Source of the DNA: an uncultured Clostridia bacterium
GTDB taxonomy: Bacteria; Bacillota; Clostridia; Oscillospirales; Ruminococcaceae
DNA length: 24,167 bases
NCBI GenBank assembly: GCA_937901465.1
Contig: CALGTU010000099.1
Coordinates: forward strand, 1 to 24,167
Direction: 5' to 3'
The notes under the pieces: model-generated
Seen by the model: the letters and a program-made list of their open reading frames with translations, nothing else
What the model was told of the DNA's origin: nothing
Database searches by the model: none
Part shown: positions 5,802 to 13,165 of the stretch, in pieces
Layout of the letters: each line of letters opens with the position of its first letter
How positions within the stretch are numbered: the first letter of the stretch is position 1
Program-made: the position numbers and the translations under genes

Positions 5802-6180
5802 TATACAACGGGTTAATGTGTTTTAACCTATATTAGTCTCGTTTTTGTTTATTTTGTATAAAGTAGAAATATGTAAAAGCCCTGAAAACGATTTACATTT
5901 GCTTTTTTGTGATGATTTTGTGGTCATAATGTGTAAAAGGTCACCGAATCATTGTGCAGATGTCACAAAGTTGACAGTTTTGGTTTAGAAAACTATTGAC
6001 ATTAGACCCCTTAGGTTGTATATTTAATTTTGACAAAAGATATCGCTATATTTATGCGAAATCACAAATCACATGGTATTTACATTGTGGGTAAACGGCT
6101 CACAGTGATAAATATATAACTCACATCTATTATATTATCAAAGAAGAATAATATAATATATTATTAAGGAGGAAGTTATC
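5802..6180 (+). other. 379-bp noncoding regulatory region before the sugar ABC operon
   Basis: No credible ORF. It holds weak hairpins after the hydrolase gene (GGTTAA/TTAACC near 5809-5826; ATGTAAA 5871-5877 with TTTACAT 5892-5898, followed by a T-rich stretch), a strong promoter at 5996-6024, several TTGTG/CACAA pentamers (5907, 5918, 5952 paired with 5964, 6063, 6085), an imperfect dyad at 6039-6063 just after the promoter, and two overlapping AT-rich hairpins at 6129-6165 directly before the ribosome site AAGGAGG (6166-6172). Confidence 0.75.
5996..6024 (+). promoter_or_regulatory. Sigma-A promoter of the sugar ABC transporter operon
   Basis: TTGACA at 5996-6001, 17-base spacer, TATATT at 6019-6024. 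It gives a leader of about 150 nt. An imperfect dyad (GATATCGC 6039-6046, GCGAAATC 6056-6063) lies just downstream, a position suited to a repressor. Confidence 0.8.
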
Positions 6181-7554
6181 ATGAATCTCAAGAAGAATCT
6201 TGCACTCGTAGCTGCTCTCGCTATGTCAGCTACAGTATTTGCCGGCTGTACAAAGACAGAAGGCAACACACCTGCAGACACAACTGCTGCTGGCGGCGAT
6301 ACACCCGCTACAACAGATGCTGCTGCTCCCGAAGACACAGGTGACCAGCTCACAGTTATGTCTTGGAACGACGAAGTTCCCGTTAAGTGGGGTGAAACAG
6401 TTTACACAGCTGCTAAGCCTCTTCCCGATGGCGTAACATACAACCCCGTAGTATTCGGTGTTGGTGGTGGTGAAGCTACACCTTACTTCCAGAACTACAT
6501 GGAATCAGGCGATGACCTCGACGTATTCGCTCTCGAAGCTGACTTCGCTCTCACATTCCTCAACTCTTCATACGCTGGCGCTCTCGCTGACGTAGGTATC
6601 TCAGAAGATGAATTCGCTAACGCTTACGATTACACAATGGCAATCGGTACAGTTGACGGCGTTCTTAAGGCTGTTTCAATGCAGGCTTCACCTGGAGTTT
6701 ACGCTTACAGAACAGACCTCGCTGATCAGTACCTCGGCGTTAAGACACCTGAAGAAATGCAGGCTAAGGTTAAGGATTGGGACACATACCTTGCTACAGC
6801 TGAAGAAGTTAAGCAGGCTTCAGGCGGTAAGTGCACAATGTCAGTTGCTCTCGGTGGTATCTGGCAGGTATTCTCAGCAGCTCGTACACAGGACTGGGTT
6901 GTTGACAACAAGTTCGTAGTTACAGACGAAGTTAAGGAATTCCTTGAACTCTCTAAGACACTCGCTGACAACGGTTACATCGATACAAACGCTCAGACAT
7001 GGGATCCCTCATGGTACGGCCGTGGTGTTGATGGCACAACAATGGGTATGTTCACAACAACTTGGGGTCTTGAAGGTTGTATCCTCATCGACGCAGCTGG
7101 CGGCGTAGACGGTCCTTCATATGGTCTCTGGAACATCACAACAGGCCCTGCTGGTTGGTACTGGGGCGGTACATGGCTTGCAGTTTCATCAACAACTGAC
7201 AACCCCAACCTCGCTGCAGACTTCATCAGATACTTCTGTGCTGATACAGAAACAATGACACACTTCGCAAGAGAAACAGGTACATTCGTAAACAACAAGG
7301 AAGCTGTTAAGAACATCGTTGCTGAAGGCGGCTACAAGAACCCTCTCCTCGGCGGACAGGATTCATACGCATTCTTCGCACCTGCTGCTGACGTAGTTCC
7401 CGCTATGAACATCGGTGAATACGACGGTACAGTTAAGTCAGCTCTTAACCCTGTAATGGTTGACTACGCTACAGGTAAGTACGCTTCAATCGACGATGCT
7501 GTTAAGGCATTCACAGATAACGTACAGGCTGCTCTTCCTGACCTTGCTTGGTAA
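6181..7554 (+). CDS. Carbohydrate ABC transporter substrate-binding lipoprotein
   Basis: A 457-residue extracellular solute-binding protein of the family 1 (CUT1, MalE-like) type. The signal peptide (MNLKKNLALVAALAMSATVF) ends in the lipobox FAGC, with Cys23 as the lipidated residue, so it is tethered outside the membrane. A Thr/Ala/Asp-rich linker to about residue 55 separates the anchor from the binding domain. The aromatic-rich C-terminal half (GPAGWYWGGTWLAV, then DNPNLAADFIRYFC) is typical of sugar binders. Codon choice is strongly biased towards CTC, GCT, GAC and ATC, unlike most genes here, which suggests very high expression. It is first in an operon with two permeases; a hairpin follows the stop. 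Substrate unproven; the GH4 neighbour hints at a uronate-containing or alpha-linked oligosaccharide. Confidence 0.93.
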   Translation: MNLKKNLALVAALAMSATVFAGCTKTEGNTPADTTAAGGDTPATTDAAAPEDTGDQLTVMSWNDEVPVKWGETVYTAAKPLPDGVTYNPVVFGVGGGEATPYFQNYMESGDDLDVFALEADFALTFLNSSYAGALADVGISEDEFANAYDYTMAIGTVDGVLKAVSMQASPGVYAYRTDLADQYLGVKTPEEMQAKVKDWDTYLATAEEVKQASGGKCTMSVALGGIWQVFSAARTQDWVVDNKFVVTDEVKEFLELSKTLADNGYIDTNAQTWDPSWYGRGVDGTTMGMFTTTWGLEGCILIDAAGGVDGPSYGLWNITTGPAGWYWGGTWLAVSSTTDNPNLAADFIRYFCADTETMTHFARETGTFVNNKEAVKNIVAEGGYKNPLLGGQDSYAFFAPAADVVPAMNIGEYDGTVKSALNPVMVDYATGKYASIDDAVKAFTDNVQAALPDLAW

Positions 7555-7593
7555 TTGGAATAATAGTCAATAACTGAATAAGTTAATTACGCG

Positions 7594-7621
7594 TTACGGG
7601 ACGGAGTAATCTGTCCCGTAA
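7594..7621 (+). repeat. Intercistronic hairpin between binding protein and permease genes
   Basis: TTACGGGAC (7594-7602) pairs with GTCCCGTAA (7613-7621) around a 10-nt loop. There is no immediate T run (a TTTTT occurs eight bases later), so I read it as an mRNA-stabilising or partially terminating element that keeps binding-protein expression above the permeases. Confidence 0.75.
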
Positions 7622-7664
7622 AGTGTACTTTTTACCCTAATACTTCCATTTGAGGAGCGTGAAT

Positions 7665-8666
7665 ATGATGGCTTCAGCGGCAAACAGAAGAATCCGTAAG
7701 CTCAGCTATGCTAAGTACGGATACATGTTCATTTTGCCTTTCTTTCTGGTTTACTTCATTTTCTCACTTTACCCACTTATCTATACATTCGTAGTTAGTA
7801 CATATCGTGCAACAGGTACAGCCGTTGACGCTGAAATGTATTTTGTTGGTGTTGAGAATTTCAAGGACCTTCTTTTTGTTGACAGCCCCGTAAGAAAGCA
7901 GTTCTTCCAGGCTATCGGCAACACATTAATCCTTTGGATTTGTAACTTTATCCCCCAGATTGCATTATCACTTATCTTAGCTGTTTGGTTTACAGATAAC
8001 AGACTTCATGTACCTGGCAAGGGATTCTTTAAAGTAGTAATGTATATGCCTAATATCATTACAGCTGCATCAATTGCAACACTTTTCCTTTCACTTTTCG
8101 GTGAAACAAAGTATAACCCTGTTAACCAGATCCTTCTCTCATGGGGCTGGATTCAGGAACCTATTACATTCATTCAGACATATCAGATTAAACGCGGAAT
8201 TGTTTCATTCATCCTCGCATGGATGTGGTTCGGTAATACCATGGTAATGCTTATGGCTTCAATCATGGGTATTAACCCCAGCTTATTCGAAGCAGCTCAG
8301 ATTGACGGTGCTAACAGTGCGCAGGTATTTGCACACATCACAGTTCCTTCAATCAGACCTATGCTCGTTTACGTTGGTATCACATCAATGATCGGTGGTC
8401 TTCAGATGTTCGATATTCCTTATCTCTTCAATAAGGGTACTGATATCGACGAATACACAAGAACAATCGCGATTTACATCTTTGAAAGATATTCGGGTGC
8501 AACCCGAGACTATGGTCGTTCGGCTGCAGCCTCCATTATTCTCTTTGTAATTACTGGTATCCTCGGCGCAATCGTATTCTACATTAACTCTGACAAGGAC
8601 GAAATGGCAGAAAAGAAACGTCGTCGTAAGGAAGCCAAGAAATTGAAGGGAGGCAGCGGATTCTAA
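7665..8666 (+). CDS. Carbohydrate ABC transporter permease (MalF/LplB-like)
   Basis: A 333-residue inner membrane protein of the CUT1 permease family with six predicted membrane segments, beginning with YGYMFILPFFLVYFIFSLYP. The conserved EAA loop that contacts the ATPase is visible as LFEAAQIDGANSAQVFAHIT. ATG 7665 is preceded by AGGAG at suitable distance; the frame is open to a TTG at 7650 but that lies before the ribosome site. The charged tail (EKKRRRKEAKK) is cytoplasmic. It overlaps the next gene by one base. No ATPase gene is in the window, so a shared MsmK/MsmX-type ATPase is likely. Confidence 0.93.
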   Translation: MMASAANRRIRKLSYAKYGYMFILPFFLVYFIFSLYPLIYTFVVSTYRATGTAVDAEMYFVGVENFKDLLFVDSPVRKQFFQAIGNTLILWICNFIPQIALSLILAVWFTDNRLHVPGKGFFKVVMYMPNIITAASIATLFLSLFGETKYNPVNQILLSWGWIQEPITFIQTYQIKRGIVSFILAWMWFGNTMVMLMASIMGINPSLFEAAQIDGANSAQVFAHITVPSIRPMLVYVGITSMIGGLQMFDIPYLFNKGTDIDEYTRTIAIYIFERYSGATRDYGRSAAASIILFVITGILGAIVFYINSDKDEMAEKKRRRKEAKKLKGGSGF

Positions 8667-9565
8667 TGAACAAAAAAGAATACAAAAAGACTTATGAAGC
8701 GAATAAGGCTAATGCAAACTATACTCACCTTATCAGATTTGAGTCTGCTATAGTTTTTATACTCTGCATTCTCCTTACAATCATCTGTCTTCTTCCTTTC
8801 GTTATCGTTGTAGTTAACGCAACAAGAGACCACGGACAGATTTCTCGTTCAGTATCACTTATCCCCAGCACACACCTTATCGAAAACATCAAGAGCCTTT
8901 CAACACCTGAAATGAAGAGAACATTCGACGCTTTCGTTGGTTACAAGAACAGTGCTATTATCACTTTCTCTGCAACAATACTCAGCGTATTCTTCTCAGC
9001 ACTTACAGCTTATGGTCTTTGTGTTTACGATTTCAAACTCAGAGATGCTGCAACAACATTTATTCTTGCAGTTCTTATGGTACCTACACAGGTATCTGGT
9101 GTTGGTTTCATTAAGTTCATGCTTGCAATCGATCTTTACAACAATTTCCTTCCCCTTATTATTCCTGCGATCGCTGCACCTGCAACTGTTTTCTACATGA
9201 GACAGTATATCAGATCATCGTTCCCGCTCGAAATAGTGGAAGCCGCTCGTATTGACGGTTGTGGAGAACTCAGAACATTCGTAACTATCGGTCTTCCTAT
9301 GATCAAGCCCGCTATCGGTGTTCAGGCTATCTTCACATTCATTGCAAACTGGAACAACTTCTATACACCTAGTATGCTTATCACAAGCTATCAGAAGATG
9401 ACACTTCCTATGATGATTAAGAAGCTCTCATCTGACAGACTTGCAACTGACTATGGTAAGATCTATTGTGGTATCGCTATCTCAATAGTACCCCTTATCG
9501 TTGCATACTGCTGCCTGTCAAAATATATAGTAGCAGGCGTTGCTCTCGGTGGTGTAAAGGAATAA
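8666..9565 (+). CDS. Carbohydrate ABC transporter permease (MalG/LplC-like)
   Basis: A 299-residue partner permease with six predicted membrane segments, the first at about residues 28-50. The EAA motif reads EIVEAARIDGCGELRTFVTIGLP. The start codon overlaps the upstream TAA as TAATG, and a GGGAGG site lies inside the end of the previous gene. The C-terminus ends with YIVAGVALGGVKE, a typical CUT1 MalG-like ending. It is the last gene before a strong terminator, so the GH4 gene is transcribed separately. Confidence 0.93.
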   Translation: MNKKEYKKTYEANKANANYTHLIRFESAIVFILCILLTIICLLPFVIVVVNATRDHGQISRSVSLIPSTHLIENIKSLSTPEMKRTFDAFVGYKNSAIITFSATILSVFFSALTAYGLCVYDFKLRDAATTFILAVLMVPTQVSGVGFIKFMLAIDLYNNFLPLIIPAIAAPATVFYMRQYIRSSFPLEIVEAARIDGCGELRTFVTIGLPMIKPAIGVQAIFTFIANWNNFYTPSMLITSYQKMTLPMMIKKLSSDRLATDYGKIYCGIAISIVPLIVAYCCLSKYIVAGVALGGVKE

Positions 9566-9590
9566 TTTTTAATAGGATATTAAATATTAG

Positions 9591-9620
9591 AGCGGCACTT
9601 TATAGTGCCGCTTTTCTTTT
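9591..9620 (+). terminator. Intrinsic terminator of the ABC transporter operon
   Basis: AGCGGCACT (9591-9599) pairs with AGTGCCGCT (9604-9612) around a 4-base loop, followed by TTTCTTTTT. Confidence 0.92.
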
Positions 9621-9625
9621 TGCTC

Positions 9626-9654
9626 TTGACAAATCGGGTAAAATATAGAATAAT
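9626..9654 (+). promoter_or_regulatory. Promoter of the GH4 gene
   Basis: TTGACA at 9626-9631, 17-base spacer, AATAAT at 9649-9654 (one mismatch). It begins just after the transporter terminator. Confidence 0.7.
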
Positions 9655-9684
9655 ATTAATATCAAGAACGAATGGAGAAAAATT

Positions 9685-11055
9685 ATGTCTGACAACAGAT
9701 CAATCAGAATTGCATATATAGGCGGAGGGTCACAGAATTTTGGCTGGCAGTTTATAAGCGCACTTTCGGGAGAAGAACTTCAGGGAACTGTTATGCTTTA
9801 TGATACCGATAAGCAACTTGCTCTTATAAATGAAGTTATAGGAAACAAGATGCGTGAGCAGGAAACAAATAAAAGTGATATTGTTTATATAGCGACAGAT
9901 ACAATTGAGGACGCACTTACTGATGCGGATTTTGTTATACTTTCAATTTCAGAAGGAACTTTAGATGAAAAGATAAATGATATTTATCTTCCTGAAAAAT
10001 TCGGTATTGTTCAGAGTTCGGCTGAAAATGCAGGACCGGGCGGAATAATAAGAGCTTTAAGAACTATTCCTTCATACATAAAAATTGCTGAGGCTATAAA
10101 GGAAAAATGTCCTGATGCTTGGGTTATAAATCTTACTAATCCGATGAATATATGTCTTATGACATTATATGATGTTTTTCCTGAGATAAAAACTTTCGGG
10201 TCTACAAACGAGCCTTTTGCTTCAACAGAACTTATAGCTGATTTTATTTCAAAAGAATCTAATCTTCCCAGAGTTCACAGAAGAGAAATAAAGACAAATC
10301 TTGTTGGTATAAACGGATTTTCTTTCTTTACCGAGATTTATTATAACGGTGAGGATGTTATGGATATTTACAGTAAATTCAATAAGAATTTCTGTGAAAT
10401 GGGGTATGAAAAACATACAAATGAGTTTAAGAACAATCCGTTAGCATCGGGAAATCTTGTTAAGTTTGATATGTTTATGAGATACAATGCTATAACTGCC
10501 GCTGATGACCGTCATGTTGCGGAATGTTGTCCACCATGGTATCTTTCAACGCAGAAGAATGCACAGAACTGGAAGATAGGCATGATGAATTCGAACTATA
10601 TGAAACGCAGAAAACTTGAACTTTCTGATGCTTCAAAGAAACTTATGAACGGCGAAAGCGAACTTAAGACGGGATATTCAGGAACGGACGTTGTAAATCA
10701 GATAAAGGCCCTTATGGGAATGAAAAATCTTGTTACTAATGTTGATGCGATAAACAAGGGCCAGGCTTCGAATCTTCCTTTGGGTGCTATCGTTCAGACA
10801 AATGCACTTATCTCAAAAAACAGTGTTAAACCTGTTGTTTCAGGTGAACTTCCTGAGGAACTGATGATACTTGCTGCAAGACAGATTTCAAATCAGAAGA
10901 TACTTATGAAAGCCGCAAAAGAAAAAGATCTTGACATTGCTTTTAATGCATTCCTTAATGACACGCTTATGACTTTGCCTATCGATTCGGCAACGGAGCT
11001 TTACAAAGAAATGCTTTCGGGAATAAGATCACATCTTATCTATTACTGCAATTAA
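9685..11055 (+). CDS. Glycoside hydrolase family 4 protein, LplD-like, with altered metal site
   Basis: A 456-residue protein of the NAD+-dependent GH4 family. The Rossmann motif GGGS is at residues 13-16, AENAGPGGIIRALRTIP at 114-129 and NLTNPMN at 149-155. From memory the best resemblance is to LplD-type alpha-galacturonidases, including DDRHVAE (274-280), QIKALMG and TNALISKNSVKPV. The metal-site motifs are changed: the family's GxCH segment reads GSTNEP (172-177) and GxNHxxW reads GINGFSFF (208-215), so the Cys and His that hold Mn2+ appear as Thr and Gly. It may be a noncanonical or inactive enzyme. Codon use is ordinary, unlike the neighbouring binding protein. Start ATG has an AATGGAG site eight bases upstream. 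It follows the importer, as in lplABCD of B. subtilis. Confidence 0.85.
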   Translation: MSDNRSIRIAYIGGGSQNFGWQFISALSGEELQGTVMLYDTDKQLALINEVIGNKMREQETNKSDIVYIATDTIEDALTDADFVILSISEGTLDEKINDIYLPEKFGIVQSSAENAGPGGIIRALRTIPSYIKIAEAIKEKCPDAWVINLTNPMNICLMTLYDVFPEIKTFGSTNEPFASTELIADFISKESNLPRVHRREIKTNLVGINGFSFFTEIYYNGEDVMDIYSKFNKNFCEMGYEKHTNEFKNNPLASGNLVKFDMFMRYNAITAADDRHVAECCPPWYLSTQKNAQNWKIGMMNSNYMKRRKLELSDASKKLMNGESELKTGYSGTDVVNQIKALMGMKNLVTNVDAINKGQASNLPLGAIVQTNALISKNSVKPVVSGELPEELMILAARQISNQKILMKAAKEKDLDIAFNAFLNDTLMTLPIDSATELYKEMLSGIRSHLIYYCN

Positions 11056-11056
11056 A

Positions 11057-11091
11057 AAAATCCGAAAAGGAAATTTTCCTTTTCGGATTTT
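11057..11091. terminator. Bidirectional terminator between the GH4 gene and the metA operon
   Basis: AAAATCCGAAAAGGAAA (11057-11073) pairs with the reverse complement at 11075-11091. T-rich tracts lie on both strands, so it can end transcripts from both sides; it starts two bases after the GH4 stop and seven bases before the stop of the convergent gene. Confidence 0.88.
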
Positions 11092-11097
11092 CTGTTT

Positions 11098-11556
11098 TTA
11101 AGAACCTATATATCCAGTTATTAAAAGGAGAACGATGCAGACTAAAATTCCCGCTATGGCGTTTGCTGAAACGCCGAAACCTTCTCTTTCATCATAATCG
11201 GAAAAAACTTTCGTTGATGAAATATTTTTCGGATAAAGTTCGAGTTTATCAGGCGGTGGAAAGGAAAGAGAAACAACATATTCTCTCTCATCACCTTCGG
11301 GAGTTTTGTATGTATACCAGCCTCTGTAATCGTTATGGGATTTGGTGCGTCTGTTATGGTAAGAATCAGCAAGCCTTCCTGTTAAGACTGTGTTGTTGTC
11401 GATGGCCTCTTTCTTAAGACGTTGTAACTTCTTTTTAGATTTACTTAAAAGAATATTCAGGATTATGAATGTTGCTATTCCTGCTAAAACCGCAAAGACG
11501 ACGCGAGGGTCTTCATCCAGCCAGCCTTCTTTGAATTTATCTATTAAGTCTGTCAT
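11098..11556 (-). CDS. Small membrane protein with two transmembrane helices, unknown function
   Basis: A 152-residue protein that I do not recognise. It has a membrane helix at about residues 18-38 (RVVFAVLAGIATFIILNILL), a basic stretch (SKSKKKLQRLKKEA), a soluble middle domain with Tyr/Trp-rich beta-like segments (YRGWYTYKTPEGDEREYVV) and a second helix at the C-terminus (AGILVCIVLLLITGYIG). The layout loosely resembles DUF3592-type proteins, in which a beta domain sits between two helices, but this is a guess. It is the last gene of the metA operon, 10 bases after thiN, ending at a shared terminator. The ribosome site (GGTGA) is weak. Confidence 0.8.
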   Translation of the reverse strand: MTDLIDKFKEGWLDEDPRVVFAVLAGIATFIILNILLSKSKKKLQRLKKEAIDNNTVLTGRLADSYHNRRTKSHNDYRGWYTYKTPEGDEREYVVSLSFPPPDKLELYPKNISSTKVFSDYDEREGFGVSANAIAGILVCIVLLLITGYIGS

Positions 11557-11566
11557 AAAATCACCA

Positions 11567-12205
11567 TTATTTTATCTCGGGAAATCTGTTTTCATACCAG
11601 ATTGCTGTAAGAACTCCGCTTTTAACCGATATTTCAGCCGTTTGACCTTTGAACGAGTTACTTACGCCCAAAGGGAAATCGGGCGTTAAAACGATGTTTT
11701 CGGCCTCATATAAAAGACCTTTTATGTTGACATCTTCTGCTTTTCCACAAAGTGAAAAAACAGAGATTGTTCCTTTAAAACTTTCATCGAAAAGGAGTGT
11801 TTTATTTTTGAAAGAACATATTATAAAATCTTTATCGATGATAAATCCCACTGCGTTATTTTCAGCTATGAACTGCAAGGTCTGAAGATTTGCTATGGTA
11901 TGATCGAAACGGTTTCCGCCTGTAGCGCCATAGATACAGATTGTTTTTGCATCTTTTTCAAGTGCTGTTCTTACTGATGATATTATATCGGTATCATCTT
12001 TTTTAACGGGCAGTTTTTTTATGTTCGGATGAGACGGAATTTCTCCTAAAGAATCAAAATCGCCGATTACCATATCGGGATTTATTCCTAAAGATACGAG
12101 ATGAGAAAAGCCTGCATCGGCGGCAATGATAAAATCATCTTCTTTATGAGAAAAAATTTCTTCTGAGAAATCTCCCGCTCCGACAATTATAAAGTTGTTT
12201 TTCAT
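11567..12205 (-). CDS. thiN: Thiamine pyrophosphokinase
   Basis: A 212-residue enzyme that transfers pyrophosphate from ATP to thiamine, giving the cofactor thiamine pyrophosphate. Family motifs are present in order: AADAGFSHL, MVIGDFDSLG, KDDTDI and the ATGGNRFDHTIANLQTL segment. These hold the metal and ATP-binding acidic residues. The start ATG lies one base after the exchanger stop (TAATATG) with no good ribosome site, so translation is probably coupled. No TPP riboswitch is present in the operon; unlike de novo thiamine genes, a salvage kinase may be constitutively expressed. Confidence 0.93.
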   Translation of the reverse strand: MKNNFIIVGAGDFSEEIFSHKEDDFIIAADAGFSHLVSLGINPDMVIGDFDSLGEIPSHPNIKKLPVKKDDTDIISSVRTALEKDAKTICIYGATGGNRFDHTIANLQTLQFIAENNAVGFIIDKDFIICSFKNKTLLFDESFKGTISVFSLCGKAEDVNIKGLLYEAENIVLTPDFPLGVSNSFKGQTAEISVKSGVLTAIWYENRFPEIK

Positions 12206-12206
12206 A

Positions 12207-13148
12207 TTATCTTATGATAGCGTAAGCTGTATAACCGGCATAAAGGCAAACCATTATCGCACCTTCTATGCGGCTGATTTTCTTTCCTGTTATAGAGAAT
12301 ACGTATGCTATGAGTGTGAATCCTATAAGAACTGCGATATCTATGATATTTTCTGTTATGAGTGCTACAGGGCTTATAGCCGCAGAAACACCTAAAACAA
12401 GAAGAATATTGAAGATATTTGAGCCTATTACATTTCCGATTGCCATATCAACATCGCCTTTCTTAGCAGCGATAATTGATGTTACGAGTTCGGGGAGGCT
12501 TGTTCCCATTGCAACGATTGTAAGGCCGATTAATGTATCGCTCCAACCGATTGCCTTTGCGATTGTTGATGCGCCTGAAACTACAAAGTCACCACCGAAT
12601 TTAACTGCTACCGCACCGCCTAAGATAAAGAGGATGCTTTTCCATACGGGGAGGATTTTGATTGCGTCGTCGTCATCTGTAATGGGGTTTTTCTTTGCTG
12701 AATAAATCATCCAGAGAAGATATGCTATGAAAATTACTATGAAAACAATACCGTCTATTCTGCCTACTGCCATTCCGATAAAGGAAAGGACAGCGAAAAG
12801 AACTGTGCAGATGATTGAGAAAGGATATTCCTTTTTAAGAGTTTCTTTCTGGACAGTGAGTGGCATAAAGAGTGAGCATACACCGCAGACAACCATAAGG
12901 TTAAAGATATTTGAACCTGTAACGTTACTTACGGCGAGCCCGTTACTGCCTTCTAATGATGCTGTTATACTAACGGCACATTCAGGAAGGCTTGTTCCCA
13001 TTGCGACGATTGTGAGCCCTATAATCATTGATGAAACACGAAGTCTTTTGGCAACGGATGAACTTCCGTCAACAAAGAAATCAGCTCCCTTTATAAGCAG
13101 AATGAAACCTGCTACAAGGGAAAGAATTGCAAGTAAAATTTCTGTCAT
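12207..13148 (-). CDS. Calcium/sodium antiporter (CaCA family, YrbG-like)
   Basis: A 313-residue membrane protein with about ten predicted helices. It shows the two inverted alpha-repeats of Ca2+/cation exchangers: the first contains VAMGTSLPECAVSITAS and TGSNIFNLMVV, the second VAMGTSLPELVTSIIAA and IGSNIFNILLV. The Glu in each GTSLPE motif is the ion-binding residue. It is likely to export Ca2+ in exchange for Na+ or H+ at the cytoplasmic membrane. The AGGAGG ribosome site is strong. It sits between metA and thiN with short gaps, so it belongs to the same operon, although the functions are unrelated. Confidence 0.92.
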   Translation of the reverse strand: MTEILLAILSLVAGFILLIKGADFFVDGSSSVAKRLRVSSMIIGLTIVAMGTSLPECAVSITASLEGSNGLAVSNVTGSNIFNLMVVCGVCSLFMPLTVQKETLKKEYPFSIICTVLFAVLSFIGMAVGRIDGIVFIVIFIAYLLWMIYSAKKNPITDDDDAIKILPVWKSILFILGGAVAVKFGGDFVVSGASTIAKAIGWSDTLIGLTIVAMGTSLPELVTSIIAAKKGDVDMAIGNVIGSNIFNILLVLGVSAAISPVALITENIIDIAVLIGFTLIAYVFSITGKKISRIEGAIMVCLYAGYTAYAIIR

Positions 13149-13165
13149 TTTTTCTCCTCCTGAAA

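Noticed and set aside
6086..6104. Catabolite-responsive element (cre) near GTAAACGG
   Set aside because: Only the centre fits the consensus TGWAANCGNTNWCA; the right half has several mismatches. Kept only as part of a TGTG/CACA dyad.
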